Below, one piece after another: positions 34,542 through 46,616 of a stretch of DNA of 64,000 nt (positions are counted from its first letter, which is position 1; each line of letters starts with the position of its first letter). This DNA comes from Dugong dugon. Lineage: Eukaryota > Chordata > Mammalia > Sirenia > Dugongidae. The notes under the pieces are model-generated. The model was given only the letters and a program-made list of their open reading frames with translations. It was not told the DNA's origin and did no database searches. The stretch spans positions 138,540,736 through 138,604,735 of the forward strand of contig CM057463.1 of the NCBI GenBank assembly GCA_030035585.1, written 5' to 3'. Both the position numbers and the translations under genes were made by a program.

Positions 34542-34746
34542 GTTGTCGTTGTTAGCTGCTGTCCAGACGTTTCCCACCCATGGCAACCCCATGTGTGTAG
34601 AGTAGAATTGCCCTGTAGGGTTTTCCAGACTCTGACCTTTGGGAAGCAGTTCACCAGGCTTGTCCACCTAGGTGTGTCCGGATGGGTTGAAATCACCAAC
34701 CTTTTGGCTAGTAGCCCAACACTTAATTGTTGCCCCAGGGACTCCC
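34542..34746 (-). mobile_element. AfroSINE with 10-bp TSD
   Basis: Antisense copy of the subtype headed GGAGTCCCTGGGGCAACAAT. The perfect TSD CTTTCTTGCT occurs at 34532-34541 and 34747-34756, inside an L2. Confidence 0.93.
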
Positions 34747-35018
34747 CTTTCTTGCTACCGTGCTGTGTCCTCAGCTGGAATGTTTTTCTCTCTCTTCCTC
34801 TGGTATCTCCCCTAATATGCTTGGAGAATTTTTTACTCACCTGGAAGACTCAGCTCAAAGTCAGCTCTTTGGGAGGTTTGACTCAGTTTTCTAGTCAGAG
34901 GTAAGCACTTGCTCTTCTCTGTTTCCATGATCACACATAGCTTTCCACTGGTACTCCCATATGCTTCATTGCTATGGCTGCAACTTCTGCTCGCATGTTT
35001 GTTTCCTCCATCAGACCA

Positions 35019-35070
35019 GTGGTTTTCAAAAAGGTTTGGTTGTGCCTCATAAATAAAAATATCTGAGCAT
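35019..35070 (-). mobile_element. Possible hAT terminus
   Basis: CAGTGGTTTTCAAAAAGG resembles hAT-Charlie inverted ends (CAGTGGTTCTCAAA). It may be the 3' end of the element whose transposase remnant lies at about 36100-37450, now separated from it by a SINE, microsatellites and an RTE piece. Confidence 0.4.
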
Positions 35071-35127
35071 ATTCCATGTATACATATATATGTATTCCAT
35101 GTTATACATCATATGCATTTATATATA

Positions 35128-35283
35128 TAAACAAAACCTGTTGCTGTCAAGTTGATTCGGACTCATAGTGACTCTATAGGACAGAGTAGAACTGCCCCAT
35201 AGGGTTTCCAAGGAGCAGCTGGTGGATTCGAACTGCCAACCTTTTGGATAGCAGCCATGGTTCTTAACCACTACGCCATCAGG
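35128..35283 (-). mobile_element. AfroSINE in an AT microsatellite
   Basis: Canonical short antisense AfroSINE from 'aacaaaacctgttgctgtca' to 'acgccatcagggct', with TATATATA on both sides. Confidence 0.92.
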
Positions 35284-35385
35284 GCTGTATATATATATAT
35301 ATATATATGTATAAATATATATATACACACACATATACATATATACATATATGTGTGTGTATGTATATATATATATATAAACTCG
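35284..35385. repeat. Compound (TA)n/(CA)n/(TG)n microsatellite
   Basis: Alternating TA, ACAC and ATGT tracts adjoin the SINE head. They produce spurious tyrosine- and isoleucine-rich open frames on both strands. Confidence 0.95.
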
Positions 35386-35432
35386 ACTGCAGCAAGTTTT
35401 TTTTTTTTTTGGTATACTGATAAATTATATAC

Positions 35433-35850
35433 ATGCATTGTTGCTAGTTGCCATCAAGTTGGCTCCAACTCTTGGAGACCTTTTGTATAACAGAATGAAA
35501 TGTTGCCTGGTCCTGTGCTATCTTCATGGCCACTGGTATGTTTGAGTTCATTCCTGTGGTTATTATTTCAATCCATTTTATCGAGCGTTTCTCTTGTTTT
35601 CACTTTCCAAGCATGATGTCCTTTACTAGTGACTAGTTTTTCCTGATAATGTGTCCAAAGTAAGCAAGTCAAGGTTTCGCCATCCTTGGTTTTAAGGAGC
35701 ATTCTGATTGTATTTCTTCTAAAACTGATTTGTTGATTCTTTTGGCAGTCCACAGTATGTTCAATATTCTTTGCCAACACCACAGTTTGAATGCATCAGT
35801 TTTTCTTTTGTCTTCTTTTTTCATTATTCAGCTTTCTCATACATATGAGC
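35433..35850 (-). mobile_element. BovB/RTE-type LINE, 3' part
   Basis: Antisense RTE 3' end from 'ttgccatcaagttggctcca'. In reverse it encodes NIEHTVDCQKNQQISFRRN, the same C-terminal region as at 2987-3196. Confidence 0.85.
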
Positions 35851-36099
35851 TATACATGTACTACTGAGCTAATATTTTATGTGTGGTATAGAACATATAA
35901 AAAAATTTAAAAGAATGAGATAAAGATTAAATAAACAACATTTTAAATACTAATTTTTATTTTACTTTATTAACAGTATAAAAAATCTTTTTATCTTTCT
36001 GACCAAAAATTTCTTAGTGAGAACAATGTGACTGACAGACTTTAGGATTTGAAAGTCTTGATATGATTCCATGGGATAAAACGATGCAAAGATTTTCTG

Positions 36100-37450
36100 A
36101 AATTTTAATTTATTTCAATAGTTGAATTTAATGACCGTCATGGCTGAAAAAGTTGGCTCTTAGCATATGTAGATCTAAGCTGACGAACTGAATCAGTAGA
36201 TGATAATAATTTTTTATTCTCATCAACCAATTATTCAAATGCTTTTATTGCAATTTGGTCAGTAGATTTCCATCTTCCTTGATGTTCATCCTATGTTCTT
36301 ATAAACTAATTGAAATAAGCTACATTTTAATATTTTAGTGTTAAAATCTCACTTGCAGTTTTTATTTAGAAGACATAAGAACAATTTAGAAATTCTTTTT
36401 CCTAGTGAAGTGTACAAATACGACATTTTTAAGAATAAAACACTTTTATCATTTCAACCAGAAAAATCACATAATAATAGAAATATTTTCAACAACTCGT
36501 TTCAAAATGTTTTCTGTTTCACACGTCTTTGAAAAAAGTTGCTTTCAACGTAACTCATTGTTAGAATATTGCTTTTATCTTGAAGTGACTCATTGTTTTT
36601 ATTAATTCTAAGATATATGCCAGGTAACCTACAACTAAGAGCCACTTGTCATCCCAGAAGAGGTCAACAACTGTAGAACATTCACGTATTTATAAAATAA
36701 AAGTGTGGAACATCCTTAAGTTCTACAACTCTTTTAAAGATTTTGCAGGAGATACTAGTGAATTTCTGTAATTCAAATCTCTGTTAGATACAAAACTTTT
36801 CCTGATCATTCCCCATAACACTGCAATATATTTTAAAGATTCCAGTATATTTTAAATACTTGTTTCTATAAAATTAACTATACTGATGTCATCCTGCAGT
36901 ACTTCTTGCACTTCTACACATTTTTTTGCTGCATTAATTTGCCTACAAATAATGCACTAGTTGCGAAGGATGTTAGACATCTTCATAACTTTACCCTGGA
37001 ATCTTTTTGTTAACTCCTGTTAAAGCAGCTGCTGCATCACTGGATTTATTTGCACAGTTTTTCCATAAAACATTGTTTTTTTTAAATTAAAGAATTCATT
37101 TACTGTCAAGACCTTATCTTGTCTGGTGTCTTTCCTATGGGCTCCCCAAAGAAGTAATTCTTCATCTATTTCATAGAATCTAGCAAATACCATAAGCTGA
37201 GACAAGCTGGAAATATATGTTCTTTCATTCAACTTTACAGCAAACCTCCTACAATTTGTGGCTTGTTCTAATATTATTTCTGCCAATTTCCTGACATTTT
37301 TCTCTTTGCATCTTCAACTGTATTTGCTAACAAAAAATACACCTTGGTTTGTTGCTGTATTTTTAGCTATTTTTATTACATCTACTAAGAGTAAGATTTT
37401 CATTATCATTTGGTTTAAATGGTGTAAAATTTTAAATTGAGTATTGCCTG
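36100..37450 (-). pseudogene. hAT (Charlie-like) transposase remnant
   Basis: The best stretch is an 88-codon minus-strand frame at 37020-37286: EQATNCRRFAVKLNERTYIS, then SLSQLMVFARFYEIDEELLL. It lines up with the hAT transposase segment usually like CFALQLDESTDVSNLAQLLVFVRY...EDLLFCK, which is also found in domesticated ZBED5 and FAM200-type proteins. Here the two Asp/Glu of LDESTD are degraded (LNERTY). Upstream, in another frame, KNVRKLAEIILEQ fits the preceding helix. Downstream, a trace VQEVLQDDISIVNFI follows before the signal fades. Several stops and shifts are present. This is an old dead transposon, not a domesticated gene. Outer limits are uncertain. Confidence 0.6.
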
Positions 37451-38794
37451 ACTTCACTGTTGAATAAACAAGTCTAGAACTTTTTCGTGTTCTGGATGCT
37501 AAGATCTGAAATATCTTACTAATCCTTATTGCTTATATCAAGGAGCACAATAGGACAAATTTCCTCTATAATGACATTAGATATATATACATATTCCAAA
37601 TTATCTTCTTGATAATTTTGAATATTTTACCTACCTGTTAGATCTGATTAGATAATAATTTTTTTAATCACACAATATGGCTAATGAAGCATCTAGAAAT
37701 AGGAATATAGAGAAGGGTCAGCTCTGCCATACTCTTGCTGTTCTCCTGTGCTTGAAATGTAAATATTATCTTTAATAGTTTCCTTGCAGGAATATTTAAA
37801 AAATTATGCCATTTTGTGAGAATTTATTTAGTCAGAACTTGATACTAATGTGGAAATCCACTTATTAGGAACAGTGAAACATATATATTGCAATATGCTG
37901 AAAGAGAATGAACATGTGAGGAAGCTTCTGTTCCCTCTGCCATGTTGAAGCTCCCCTTTTCAATGACACCTCCTCGAGTGCCATATGAAACATGTAACTG
38001 TCTGTCTCACAGACCAGAGTGGACTGGGTAACAGTGTCAGTTCATATATTACAGTACATTAAATGTTAGTTAATACTCATTTCCTTTTCATTTTTTACAT
38101 GAAAATAGATGTATATAGAAGTTCCAGTTGACTTGGCAGTTATGCGGGGGAAGAAGATTCCAGACCAAGGGTACTACAAGTATAAGAACCCTGAGACACA
38201 AGTGTGCTTGGCATGTTTAAGAAACAATGAATATGCCACTGTAGTATAGTTGACACATGCTTCCATGAGAAATAAAGTTTTAAAAAGTTCTGTCTTTCAC
38301 AATAATAAAAACTGTCTCTCCTGGGAGCCCTGATCATGTGGCTATTTTCCCATCATTACATGATTAATGTACTAGTCCTGCAAGAACAACTTTAAACTGT
38401 GGTCTTCATATTTCCTCTTCATCCATTTGGGCTTTTTATAATGTAGCAGACTATGGTACTTAGCAGCCTCTAGAGCACTTTATTTAAATGAATAACCACC
38501 ACTTCTTAAGTAGAAGCTTGGTTAAAAATAATACTAAACTTTCCTGTTTCTCTGAAATTGGTTCTCCCAGCGAAAGAAGAGGAATTTAAGGAGTGTAAAG
38601 AAAAATTTGATACATAAACCTTCTTTATTTTGACCTCAATGTCTGATCTAGAGCAAAGAAGTGTTCTATTATATTTTCTACTGTGTCTTAACTTGAGTTC
38701 TCCTCCAAAACAGAAATGATCTTATGTAGATACTGTTTGGAAACTGAACCATTGAAAGAACAAAAGCATTCCGCACTGGTTGCTATGTAGCTTT
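37451..38794. other. AT-rich sequence, no gene seen
   Basis: No recognised repeat or ORF. Confidence 0.45.
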
Positions 38795-39030
38795 AAACAG
38801 CTTTTTTGAGACTTGTTTCCTATCTATAAAATGAGGTATTATGTGATAAAATTGCTGTTTTTTAGGTAAAAAAATGTCAAAATACTGCTCAGCTTTACAG
38901 GTAAGGAATCTAAAGCAAAAGGAACCATTGAACAACATATATCTTGTAGTGCTCTGTAAGGATTGTGTGTTAAGAAACTGTCCCATGCTAAGCACACAGT
39001 AAAGGGGTCTGCCATCATTATTATCTTAAT
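38795..39030 (+). mobile_element. Probable MIR
   Basis: 'ctatctataaaatgaggtat' and, after a gap, 'atgctaagcacacagtaaag' follow sense MIR order. Diverged. Confidence 0.4.
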
Positions 39031-39534
39031 CAGAGAAGGACGTAACTAACTTCTACACAAGTTTTATTTTCTTCAGAAATTAAGAAAAAGAGTAATACTA
39101 TTTCTTGTATACAAGATAGATAAATGAAAATTGAGAGCACAAAAACCAAATAGAAGGATTTATGATGGTTCTATTTCACCACATCTAAGCTTTCATTTTT
39201 GGTAAATGAATTCACATTTCACAATGTGTTCGCAGTATCAATTACTATAAGATTTCTTAATGATGCAGGTTAATTGGTTTAAGGCAATGAATCCTAAAAT
39301 TAAACATTTTACAAGGCCAAATAAAATCAAATGATTGTTCCACTTAAAAGTAGTACAGATTTTTAAAATTATTTCCTTTATTTTATTGTAGTAAATATAT
39401 ATGTAACATAACATTTGCCATTTCAACATTATTCACATGTAATAGTACAGATTTTTAAAAGGAAACACCTCAAGCTATTAAGAATTAATTGCATATAATT
39501 CTGCTGAATGACTCTGAATGACTACTTCTGACTC
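39031..39534. other. No gene seen
   Basis: AT-rich and unassigned. Confidence 0.4.
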
Positions 39535-39670
39535 TTCCAATCTTCCAGTCTCTGTGCCTCAGTTTCCTCATTTGTAAAATGAGCTTAGTGATAGCATCTA
39601 TCTCCAAGGGTTGTTTTCAGGTTTAGAAATTATACATGTAAATTACTTAGTGCAAAGGAATCATTCTAGG
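39535..39670 (+). mobile_element. MIR
   Basis: 'tctctgtgcctcagtttcct', 'catttgtaaaatgagcttag' and 'caagggttgttttcaggttt', in sense MIR order. Confidence 0.85.
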
Positions 39671-40917
39671 GTTGTTAAAAATTACTGCTATCTTGTTTAT
39701 GGTTATTCTAATTTTATTTAAGCAACTTTTATGAAATTGAAGGTGTATCTACTTTCTTCCACGCAATGCTTAAAAGGGACCTGGATCTCAAAGTCACTGG
39801 AAAGGCTCCGGCAGTCCTGGGGTCCCTCCCTGTGAGGTGGCATTTAATGGTTTCAGAATGTTGCTTCACCCTCACTGAAAAATCCACTGCCTTTAATTGG
39901 AAACAGCATATGGAAATCATCACAAAGAGAAGGAATCATTTCAAGTGCTTTGAAAATATAAAAGAAAATAAATTGTCCCTGGTAAGTAAATATAGGACAC
40001 TGATCTCTGAATAGTCAGGAAAGTTCTTTGCCAGGGCCTTTGGCAAAGGCTAATGAGCACTTTGTTCCCTCCCCCAGCCTACCCCGGCACCCTTGTCTTC
40101 TAAATTAGAAGAAGTTATTACTATATAAGGCTGCTTGTTCTAAGTAAATGATAATACATTAAACTCCTTTGTTGTTTTTTAGGTTTTCAAACAGTGGTGA
40201 CTTTTCATCAGTCAAGATCAGGCTAAAATGAAATAAAAAAAAAAATCTGTGAATGCTTAGGCCTTGGGAGTCAGATAATACCCTAGAAGTCACCTTTATT
40301 ATTTTTTTTTTCTTTCATGAAAACATCATATTTCCCACTGGATGGTGCTCAGCATGACCAATGTTAAATGGAATTGTGTAAATATTATATTACATTTATT
40401 GGCTGCTGCAGGGAGTCAAAACGCAGTGATCCATTTTCAGGTCTCCAATCTTTTGGCTGCCTGCCTGCCAGATGGGGAAATGTTGATCAGAACAATTTCA
40501 TCCTGGGGCAGAGCTGCAATCAGGGAGAGGAAGCTCATCACTCTGTCCTCTTCCCATGCCAAAATGACCATGTAGCCTCACGTTGAGTACGTTACCATGG
40601 GCTCCTCAGCTACAGACACAGCATGGAGCGTAGACGCAAATTTGATTAAAGATTCTATTATGTTATTATTTCATTAGGGTTTTTTTTTTTTTTTTTTTTT
40701 AACTTTCAATTACTCTGATCCTCTCCTCTGCTTCTCTTTCTTATTTAGGAAGGACAGTTTTTTCCTACTCTGTCTTCACTGCCACCATTCTCTCAATTCT
40801 CATTCATTTTCTAGTCCTTTTTATACCTTTCTTTTCCGCCATAGCTTCTTAAACAATCAAGGGCGTCAAACCTGAGTTACCTGCACAAGAAGGAGGAGTG
40901 ATACTTGGTGAGTATGA

Positions 40918-40959
<42 letters not shown>

Positions 40960-41382
40960 ATAAATGAGAATGGATGAACATAGGAAGTTCTATATAAGTT
41001 GCTCTTTCTTAATTGATTTTCAAGGAAAGGTAAAAACATACTAGATCTTTCCATTCAGGAATAAGGTTAACTAGTATGGAAAGTTATTTTGCCCTTACAG
41101 GCATTATGTGATTTTCTAGAGGTGTGCTTGAGTAGTCCAGCGCTTCACTCCTTTGCCTGATTTTTAAGGCCGTTCGTGCTTTTAACTGTGCCATACACCC
41201 GCAAGCCCAAACAAACCCTTTTCGGTCTGAGCAGCTTGTTCCTTCCAGTGAGGCTGTTCTCATTTTCTCTTGAGCATGTCGTGTTTATTCTTCCCCTGAG
41301 TTTCTGTGACTTGGACCACGCTCCTTTCTGAAATGGAGTGTTCCTCTATTTATCCCTCCTAGGCACGCAATAAGGGTGCCAT
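39671..41382. other. No gene seen; T-run and microsatellite
   Basis: Mostly unassigned sequence with a 21-base T-run (40680-40700) and a TG/GA microsatellite (40921-40958). An 82-codon frame (39766-40014) and a 77-codon frame (40342-40575) resemble no known protein. Confidence 0.45.
40921..40958. repeat. (TG)n(AG)n microsatellite
   Basis: Eight TG units run directly into about eleven AG units. Confidence 0.95.
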
Positions 41383-41397
41383 AAAGACTTTATTATT

Positions 41398-41764
41398 TCT
41401 TTTTTTTTAATTTTTAAATTTTTTCCATACAAAAATTTATACATACATTGTTATGTGACTCTAATTGCTCTCCCCATACTGTGACAGCGCACTCCTCCTT
41501 TTCACCCCTGATCCTCCATGTCCATTCAACCAGCTCCTAACCCTTTCTGCCTTCCCATCTCACCTCCGGATCAAAGCTGCCGGTTTAGTCTCTTGTATCT
41601 AGTTGAGCTAAGAGGCATGCTCCTCACGAGTATCACTTTATGTCCTACAGTCCAGTCCAATCCCTGTCTGAAGAGTTGACCCCGGAAATTGTTTTAGTTC
41701 TGGGCTGATAGAGAATCCAGGGGCCATGCTTTCCGGGGTTCCTCCAGTCTCATTCAGACCATTA
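41398..41764 (-). mobile_element. 5'-truncated L1 with 15-bp TSD
   Basis: A 367-bp L1 3' end in antisense, starting with a T tract and matching the 3' UTR style of the large L1. The perfect TSD AAAGACTTTATTATT occurs at 41383-41397 and 41765-41779. A young insertion. Confidence 0.9.
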
Positions 41765-41779
41765 AAAGACTTTATTATT

Positions 41780-42056
41780 CTTAACTAATTGATTAATGAT
41801 TCGTATTTCTAATTTAGTAAGTGATAAAACTACATTCAGTCACATCAAGTACAGATTATTTTGGAGAAATTCATAAATTTCATCAGAACCTTTGACAATG
41901 AAAATGTGAGTAGAAGTTCATAACTTGCGTCAGAGGCAAGTGGCAGCCAGAAGATGATTATACTGCAGGATTGGAGGAAAGGTTGGCCAGCAGGGAGAAG
42001 GGGACAGGAGGGCAGGGACTGGCCACTGCTTGAAACAAGAACCTCCTTACTTTAAC
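41780..42056. other. No gene seen
   Basis: Unassigned. Confidence 0.4.
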
Positions 42057-42248
42057 CACCAGTTGCTGTCCAACTCATGGCAACCCCATGTGGATCAGAG
42101 TAGAACTGTGCTCCACAGGGTTTTCAGTGGCTCATTTTTTTTTAAGTAGATCGCCAGTTCTTTCTTCTGAGGTGTATCTGGGTGAACTCAAACCTGCAAC
42201 CTTTTGGTTAGTAGCCGAGTGCATTAACCATTTGCACCACCCAGGTAT
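42057..42248 (-). mobile_element. AfroSINE, longer subtype
   Basis: 'accagttgctgtccaactca', 'agtagaactgtgctccacag' and 'aaccttttggttagtagccg', ending near 'caccacccagg'. Same subtype as 34542-34746. Confidence 0.88.
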
Positions 42249-42537
42249 TATATTCTTACCAAAATACTTAAAATACTAATGTGCTGGAACTCTCGCTGAG
42301 GCAAGGTGGCAAGGATGTCTTTAGCCATGGCATGCCTTCCTTTTTTGGACTTAAATAAATATTGCTTTGATATAGCTAAGGTTATACTATGAAGACTTAT
42401 TTTCCATTGGTATTTCTATTTAAAAAGTTTTTATTTTTCGCATGTATATTGTTGCCCTGCTCTTTGAAAGTAGGAACCATATCTTTTTCTAGTTCTTAGC
42501 ATCTTCTAAAGTAGTGCTCTTCAAGATGGATGATTAA
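42249..42537. other. No gene seen
   Basis: Unassigned AT-rich sequence. Confidence 0.4.
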
Positions 42538-42610
42538 CACACACACACACACATATATATATATACACACACATATGTATGTATATATATGTATATATAG
42601 GTACATATAT

Positions 42611-42767
42611 AAAAAAACCCATTGCCATCGAGTCGATTCCAACTCATAGAGACCCTACAGGACAAAGTATAACAGCCCCATAGAGTTTCCAAGGAGTGAC
42701 TAGTGGATTTGAACTGCCAACCTTTTGGTTAGCAGTCAAACTCTTAACCACTGTGCCACCAGGGCTC

Positions 42768-42769
<2 letters not shown>
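42611..42769 (-). mobile_element. AfroSINE, short type
   Basis: Complete antisense copy ('aacccattgccatcgagtcg' to 'ctgtgccaccagggctccc'), with CATATATA on both sides as a low-complexity TSD. Confidence 0.93.
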
Positions 42770-42807
<38 letters not shown>

Positions 42808-42813
<6 letters not shown>

Positions 42814-42857
42814 AACAAACCCATTGCCATCGAGTTGTTTCCCACTCATAGCGACCC
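42808..42857 (-). mobile_element. AfroSINE tail fragment
   Basis: Only the 3' end ('acccattgccatcgagttgt', 'cactcatagcgacc') is present before a CA tract. Confidence 0.85.
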
Positions 42858-42899
42858 CCCACACACACATACACAGACACACATATACGTACATGTATA

Positions 42900-43104
42900 G
42901 TTGTTAGTTGCCATTGAATTGATTCTGACTCATGGTGATCCCATGTGTATAGAGTAGAACTGCTCCAAAGAGCTTTCAAGGCTGTGACCTTTCTGAAGTA
43001 GATCAGCAGGCCTGTCATGCAAGGGGGATTCTGGGTGGGTTTGAACCCCCAAACTTTCAGCTTAGTAGTAGAGTGCTTAACTATTTGCCCCACCCAGAAG
43101 CTCC
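42900..43104 (-). mobile_element. AfroSINE, longer subtype
   Basis: 'ttgttagttgccattgaatt', 'tgatcccatgtgtatagagt' and 'tttgccccacccagaagctc'. Complete apart from small changes. Confidence 0.9.
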
Positions 43105-43170
43105 ATATGCATACATACATACATATATATACACACACACACATGTATGTACGTATGTGTGTATGTATAT

Positions 43171-44394
43171 ACTTAAGATAGGTTTATATATTTACTGAAA
43201 GGTTGTTTAATGAACGAATGAATGTCTTTTGCTCTTCAGAGCTTGAATGGCAACTACTGAAAAGCCTGAATTTGCTGAGGTTTTATCTGCTGCTTTTTTT
43301 ATGAGCAATTCATTTAAAAGATAATTAGGAGAGTGACATATATATTTTATAAGTCTGTTCATAATCTTATTTGATATTATGTAGTAACAAGATGAAAATC
43401 CAAGAAGTTCATTGAAAAGAGCACTGAAACCTGCATTCTAGGCATGGGTTTACTCCATGACCTTAAGTATGTCACTAAAACTATTTCACTCTCAACTTCT
43501 CTATAAAATGAAAGATTTCAACTGGATGGTTTTAAGCTTTCTTTTAGCTAGAGTCTGTTTTTTATCAAGAAGATAATAGGTGAAAGAAAATGCACATGAA
43601 TGGTCACATTTTCTTTGTTAGCTTGAAAACTTGAGAAGTATTTTCTGAAAGATCAATCTTTTACCACATTTTATGGAATTTGCATTTATCCAGATCCTGA
43701 TTTGCAGGACTTATTTGTTTAAAAATAAAACAAAAACTCTCAAAATGGTATCAGTTTAGTGTGCAATTTCACTAGATTTTCCTTTGTTAATTCTTGAAAT
43801 TGTGCTGTAGCAAATTGCTACTAAATTCAACACTTTCTAATGCTTTAAAAAAATAAAGTTTGATTCTTTCCCTTTCTTTATTAGTTTTCCAAATAATGAG
43901 GCAATTCTCTAGCATACACAAAAGTGACCAATACTTCTTTTTATTATCATTAAGAATTAATAGATTTAAACACACTTAATATTTTAGTAAATCTAACTTC
44001 TTTACTCAAACTTTGGATCCAACATGATTTACAGCTTTTATATTTTATTTGCCTTCCCATACTAGAAATCCCAGAGGAACAATGGATACAGACCATCTTA
44101 CAGAGTTAAACCTCTCATTTCCTTTATTATAACTGCTAGCATATTCTGACCTAGCTATTTGCTTCTATGGAGCATTCTAAATTGTTGGGGAGAAGGGAGT
44201 AGGGAATTAACTGGATAGTCTTCATCTGTGCCTTACACACCTCCCATTTGGGTAGAATGTGTCAAAGAGAAAAAAGGAGAGAGTTCTTGATTAATTTAGT
44301 TCCACATTTCAAACTGCAGTATTCTGAATCAAATGATGTCTCTATCGCACAAATGAATTCTTTTTTATTTAAAAAAATTGAAAATGGCTTTTCA
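43171..44394. other. AT-rich sequence, no gene seen
   Basis: A weak MIR-like stretch (about 43405-43545) is the only repeat trace. Confidence 0.4.
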
Positions 44395-44905
44395 TTTTTA
44401 GATTCAAAAAATGACATATTGTAAAAATAATTTGAACATAGAAAAGCATAAACATAAAGTAAGAATCATCCCAAATCTGACCATCCAGAAATAACATTTT
44501 GAAGAAGAACTTTCAAACCCCTCTCTCTGCGTGCACACCAACTCACAGTCAGGTTTACATTCAAATTCCATGTTTAAAAAACATGATATTAAATGTGCTT
44601 TCTTTTTAAACAACACATCATGGACGTCTTTACATGTCAATGAATATTGATTGAAATCATAACTTTTACTGGCTGCGTAGTATTACATGGTATGGGTCGT
44701 CCATAATTTACTTCACCCATCCCTTATTGAACATGTAAGTTGTTTCTAATTTTCCACCATTATAGATAGCACTGAGATGAATACTTTTGTATATAAAATA
44801 CATTGGTGCATTGGTCTGGTCATTCCTATAGGCTAAATCTGCAAAAGTTGAATTGTTAGTCGAAGGGTATGCTATATGATGACATTCTTAACAAACTTGT
44901 TTTCT
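44395..44905 (-). mobile_element. Old L1 (L1M-like) 3' part
   Basis: Antisense old L1. 'tggctgcgtagtattacatg' and 'cccttattgaacatgtaagt' correspond to the C-terminal ORF2 region, followed by '...gaattgttagtcgaagggta'. Confidence 0.75.
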
Positions 44906-46616
44906 TTTTGTATATGCGTGTCTGAAAGCTAAGACTATTTGAATTAATTTGTAGTTAACTAATACATATAAACAAAATTTTTCTTATTTTGTAAATATTA
45001 CTCATTATTATACTGGCCAGTATAGATTTCTTTTTGGCTGATGAAATAAATAAATGTCAAGGTCAAATAATATGGGTTAACTACTTCTATATTCTAAACA
45101 TTTAAAAATATTTAAAGTGATTTGCAACATAAAAAGTATTTTGAAAGAATAATTTTTGATAAAGTTCCCATATGCTTTAGTTCTATCAAATTTCTAGAAT
45201 GTTTTAGGATGAAAAAAATCCATATAATCAGTTCCTTAAAAGCAGTGAACAAGAGGTATTACTGCGTAGGAAGACAGAGTTTGCAGCTTCCAATAGAATT
45301 ATCAAGACAGGATAATTAGATAAATCTGATTTTTAAAAAGCTGTCAGAAGCAAATAATTATATTCTGGTATTGCTGTTGACAGATATGTGAAAATAGGCC
45401 GTATACATGATAAAGCCGTACATAAAAGTACTGTGATAGTCATTGCAGTGTTTCCGTAAGCTTATAGAATTAGCTTCAAGAGAAAGTCTTCCTTTTAGAA
45501 ACACATCACTGATATTTAGGTCTTATAGGTAATGTGTTTTTGTTGATGTTTGTTTTGTTTTAATTCACAGAAGTATTGCAGAACCTTTATAATGTTTGAA
45601 TTTAGTTTTAATATAGTTTAAAGGTCCCACATCTCTCTGGTTCTTAAAAAAAAAGGAACAAAATGATTCAGTTTTTAAAAGACCAGGTCTAAGTAATATA
45701 AAGCCATGGAAGAATGACACTTTTCTAGTCCGCTGTTCAAATCTCTGGTGCTATGGGGATGCCTTAAATACACTCAGCAGCACATCATGGAGTCTAACTC
45801 CACAGAAATGACTCTAGCTGAAATCTGAGCTCGTGGCTCATATGTACACTCAAACATCCTTTAGACATTAACAAAAAGCACCTGTGATTGTAAATTTACC
45901 CTGAGGGAATCATAATATGAAAGATAAAATTCCTTTCAGGGTTGTGAAGCATCCAAAGAATGGAGACTGACATACATGTGGCCCATTTATTCCATTTTCG
46001 TGGCCCTTAGTTGAGTTTTGTGGCAATAATGGGGCTGGTCCTCTGTAAGCCCGAGCTTGACCTATACGTCTGGACCTATAGGGGTTAATATGTTGGGGTA
46101 TGGGAGAGGAGAGGGCCTGTAAAGAGGATGCCTAGGAACGAGATGGAAAATGAATATGCCTGTTCCCCAGTCTCACCCAGGGACAAACTTTCACTCCAGT
46201 GGAGTAGGTAGAAGCTGTAGGAACTGTTTCCTGTGAAACTCAAGATATTAGTTGTGCCAGAGCCCAGGGGACATTGTGTGACATAGCACTGTAGTTACGT
46301 GTGTTCTGCCCACTGGTTCTCATACAAAGTCAGGCGGGGTAGACAGAGGGAGCAGCAGGGACTGCAGCCATTGCCGTCAAATCCCTTTGCAGCTTTGGAC
46401 ATAGGGAGCATGACACTCCCAGCAAAGTAGCAGCTTTGTTATGGAGGCTACTGGAAAGAGGGATGTGATGGGAACAGACTTGGAGTGGATTGTATGCCAT
46501 GCCCATCTTGGGAAGGCTGGAGCAGAAGAGTGTAAGTGAACTTGCTCCTGAGCGTGGGAGAAGAACAAAGTGCTGCATGAGCTGGTGGGGCTTCTGAGCT
46601 AGCAACTCTACAATTA
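44906..46616. other. No gene seen
   Basis: AT-rich to about 45950, then moderate GC (46000-46610) with no named repeat. Frames of 60-90 codons there look like composition effects. Confidence 0.4.

Larger units (their letters stand above)
33915..35010 (+). mobile_element. L2, sense, with MIR and AfroSINE inserts
   Basis: L2 pieces run in order: 33915-34130 ('aactggtctctctgcttctg', 'gatttttctaaatcacctgt'), then 34396-34531 ('cctccatggtctggtccttg'), then 34757-35010 ('cagctggaatgtttttctct', 'aagactcagctcaaagtcag'). A MIR (34220-34395) and an AfroSINE (34542-34746) interrupt them. Confidence 0.75.
42538..43170. repeat. Microsatellite and AfroSINE cluster
   Basis: CA/TA/TG tracts (42538-42610, 42770-42807, 42858-42899 and 43105-43170) separate three antisense AfroSINE pieces. 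The repeats give long spurious frames. Confidence 0.9.

Noticed and set aside
35119-35490. Tyr/Ile-rich ORFs
   Set aside because: Translation of a TA/CA microsatellite next to an AfroSINE.
42644-43144. A 166-codon minus-strand ORF
   Set aside because: It is AfroSINE heads joined by TA/CA microsatellite translation (the Tyr/Ile run). Not a gene.
46000-46610. A possible exon or LTR in moderate-GC sequence with 60-90 codon frames
   Set aside because: Frames on the same strand overlap without any recognisable motif, and neither LTR ends nor splice sites stand out.
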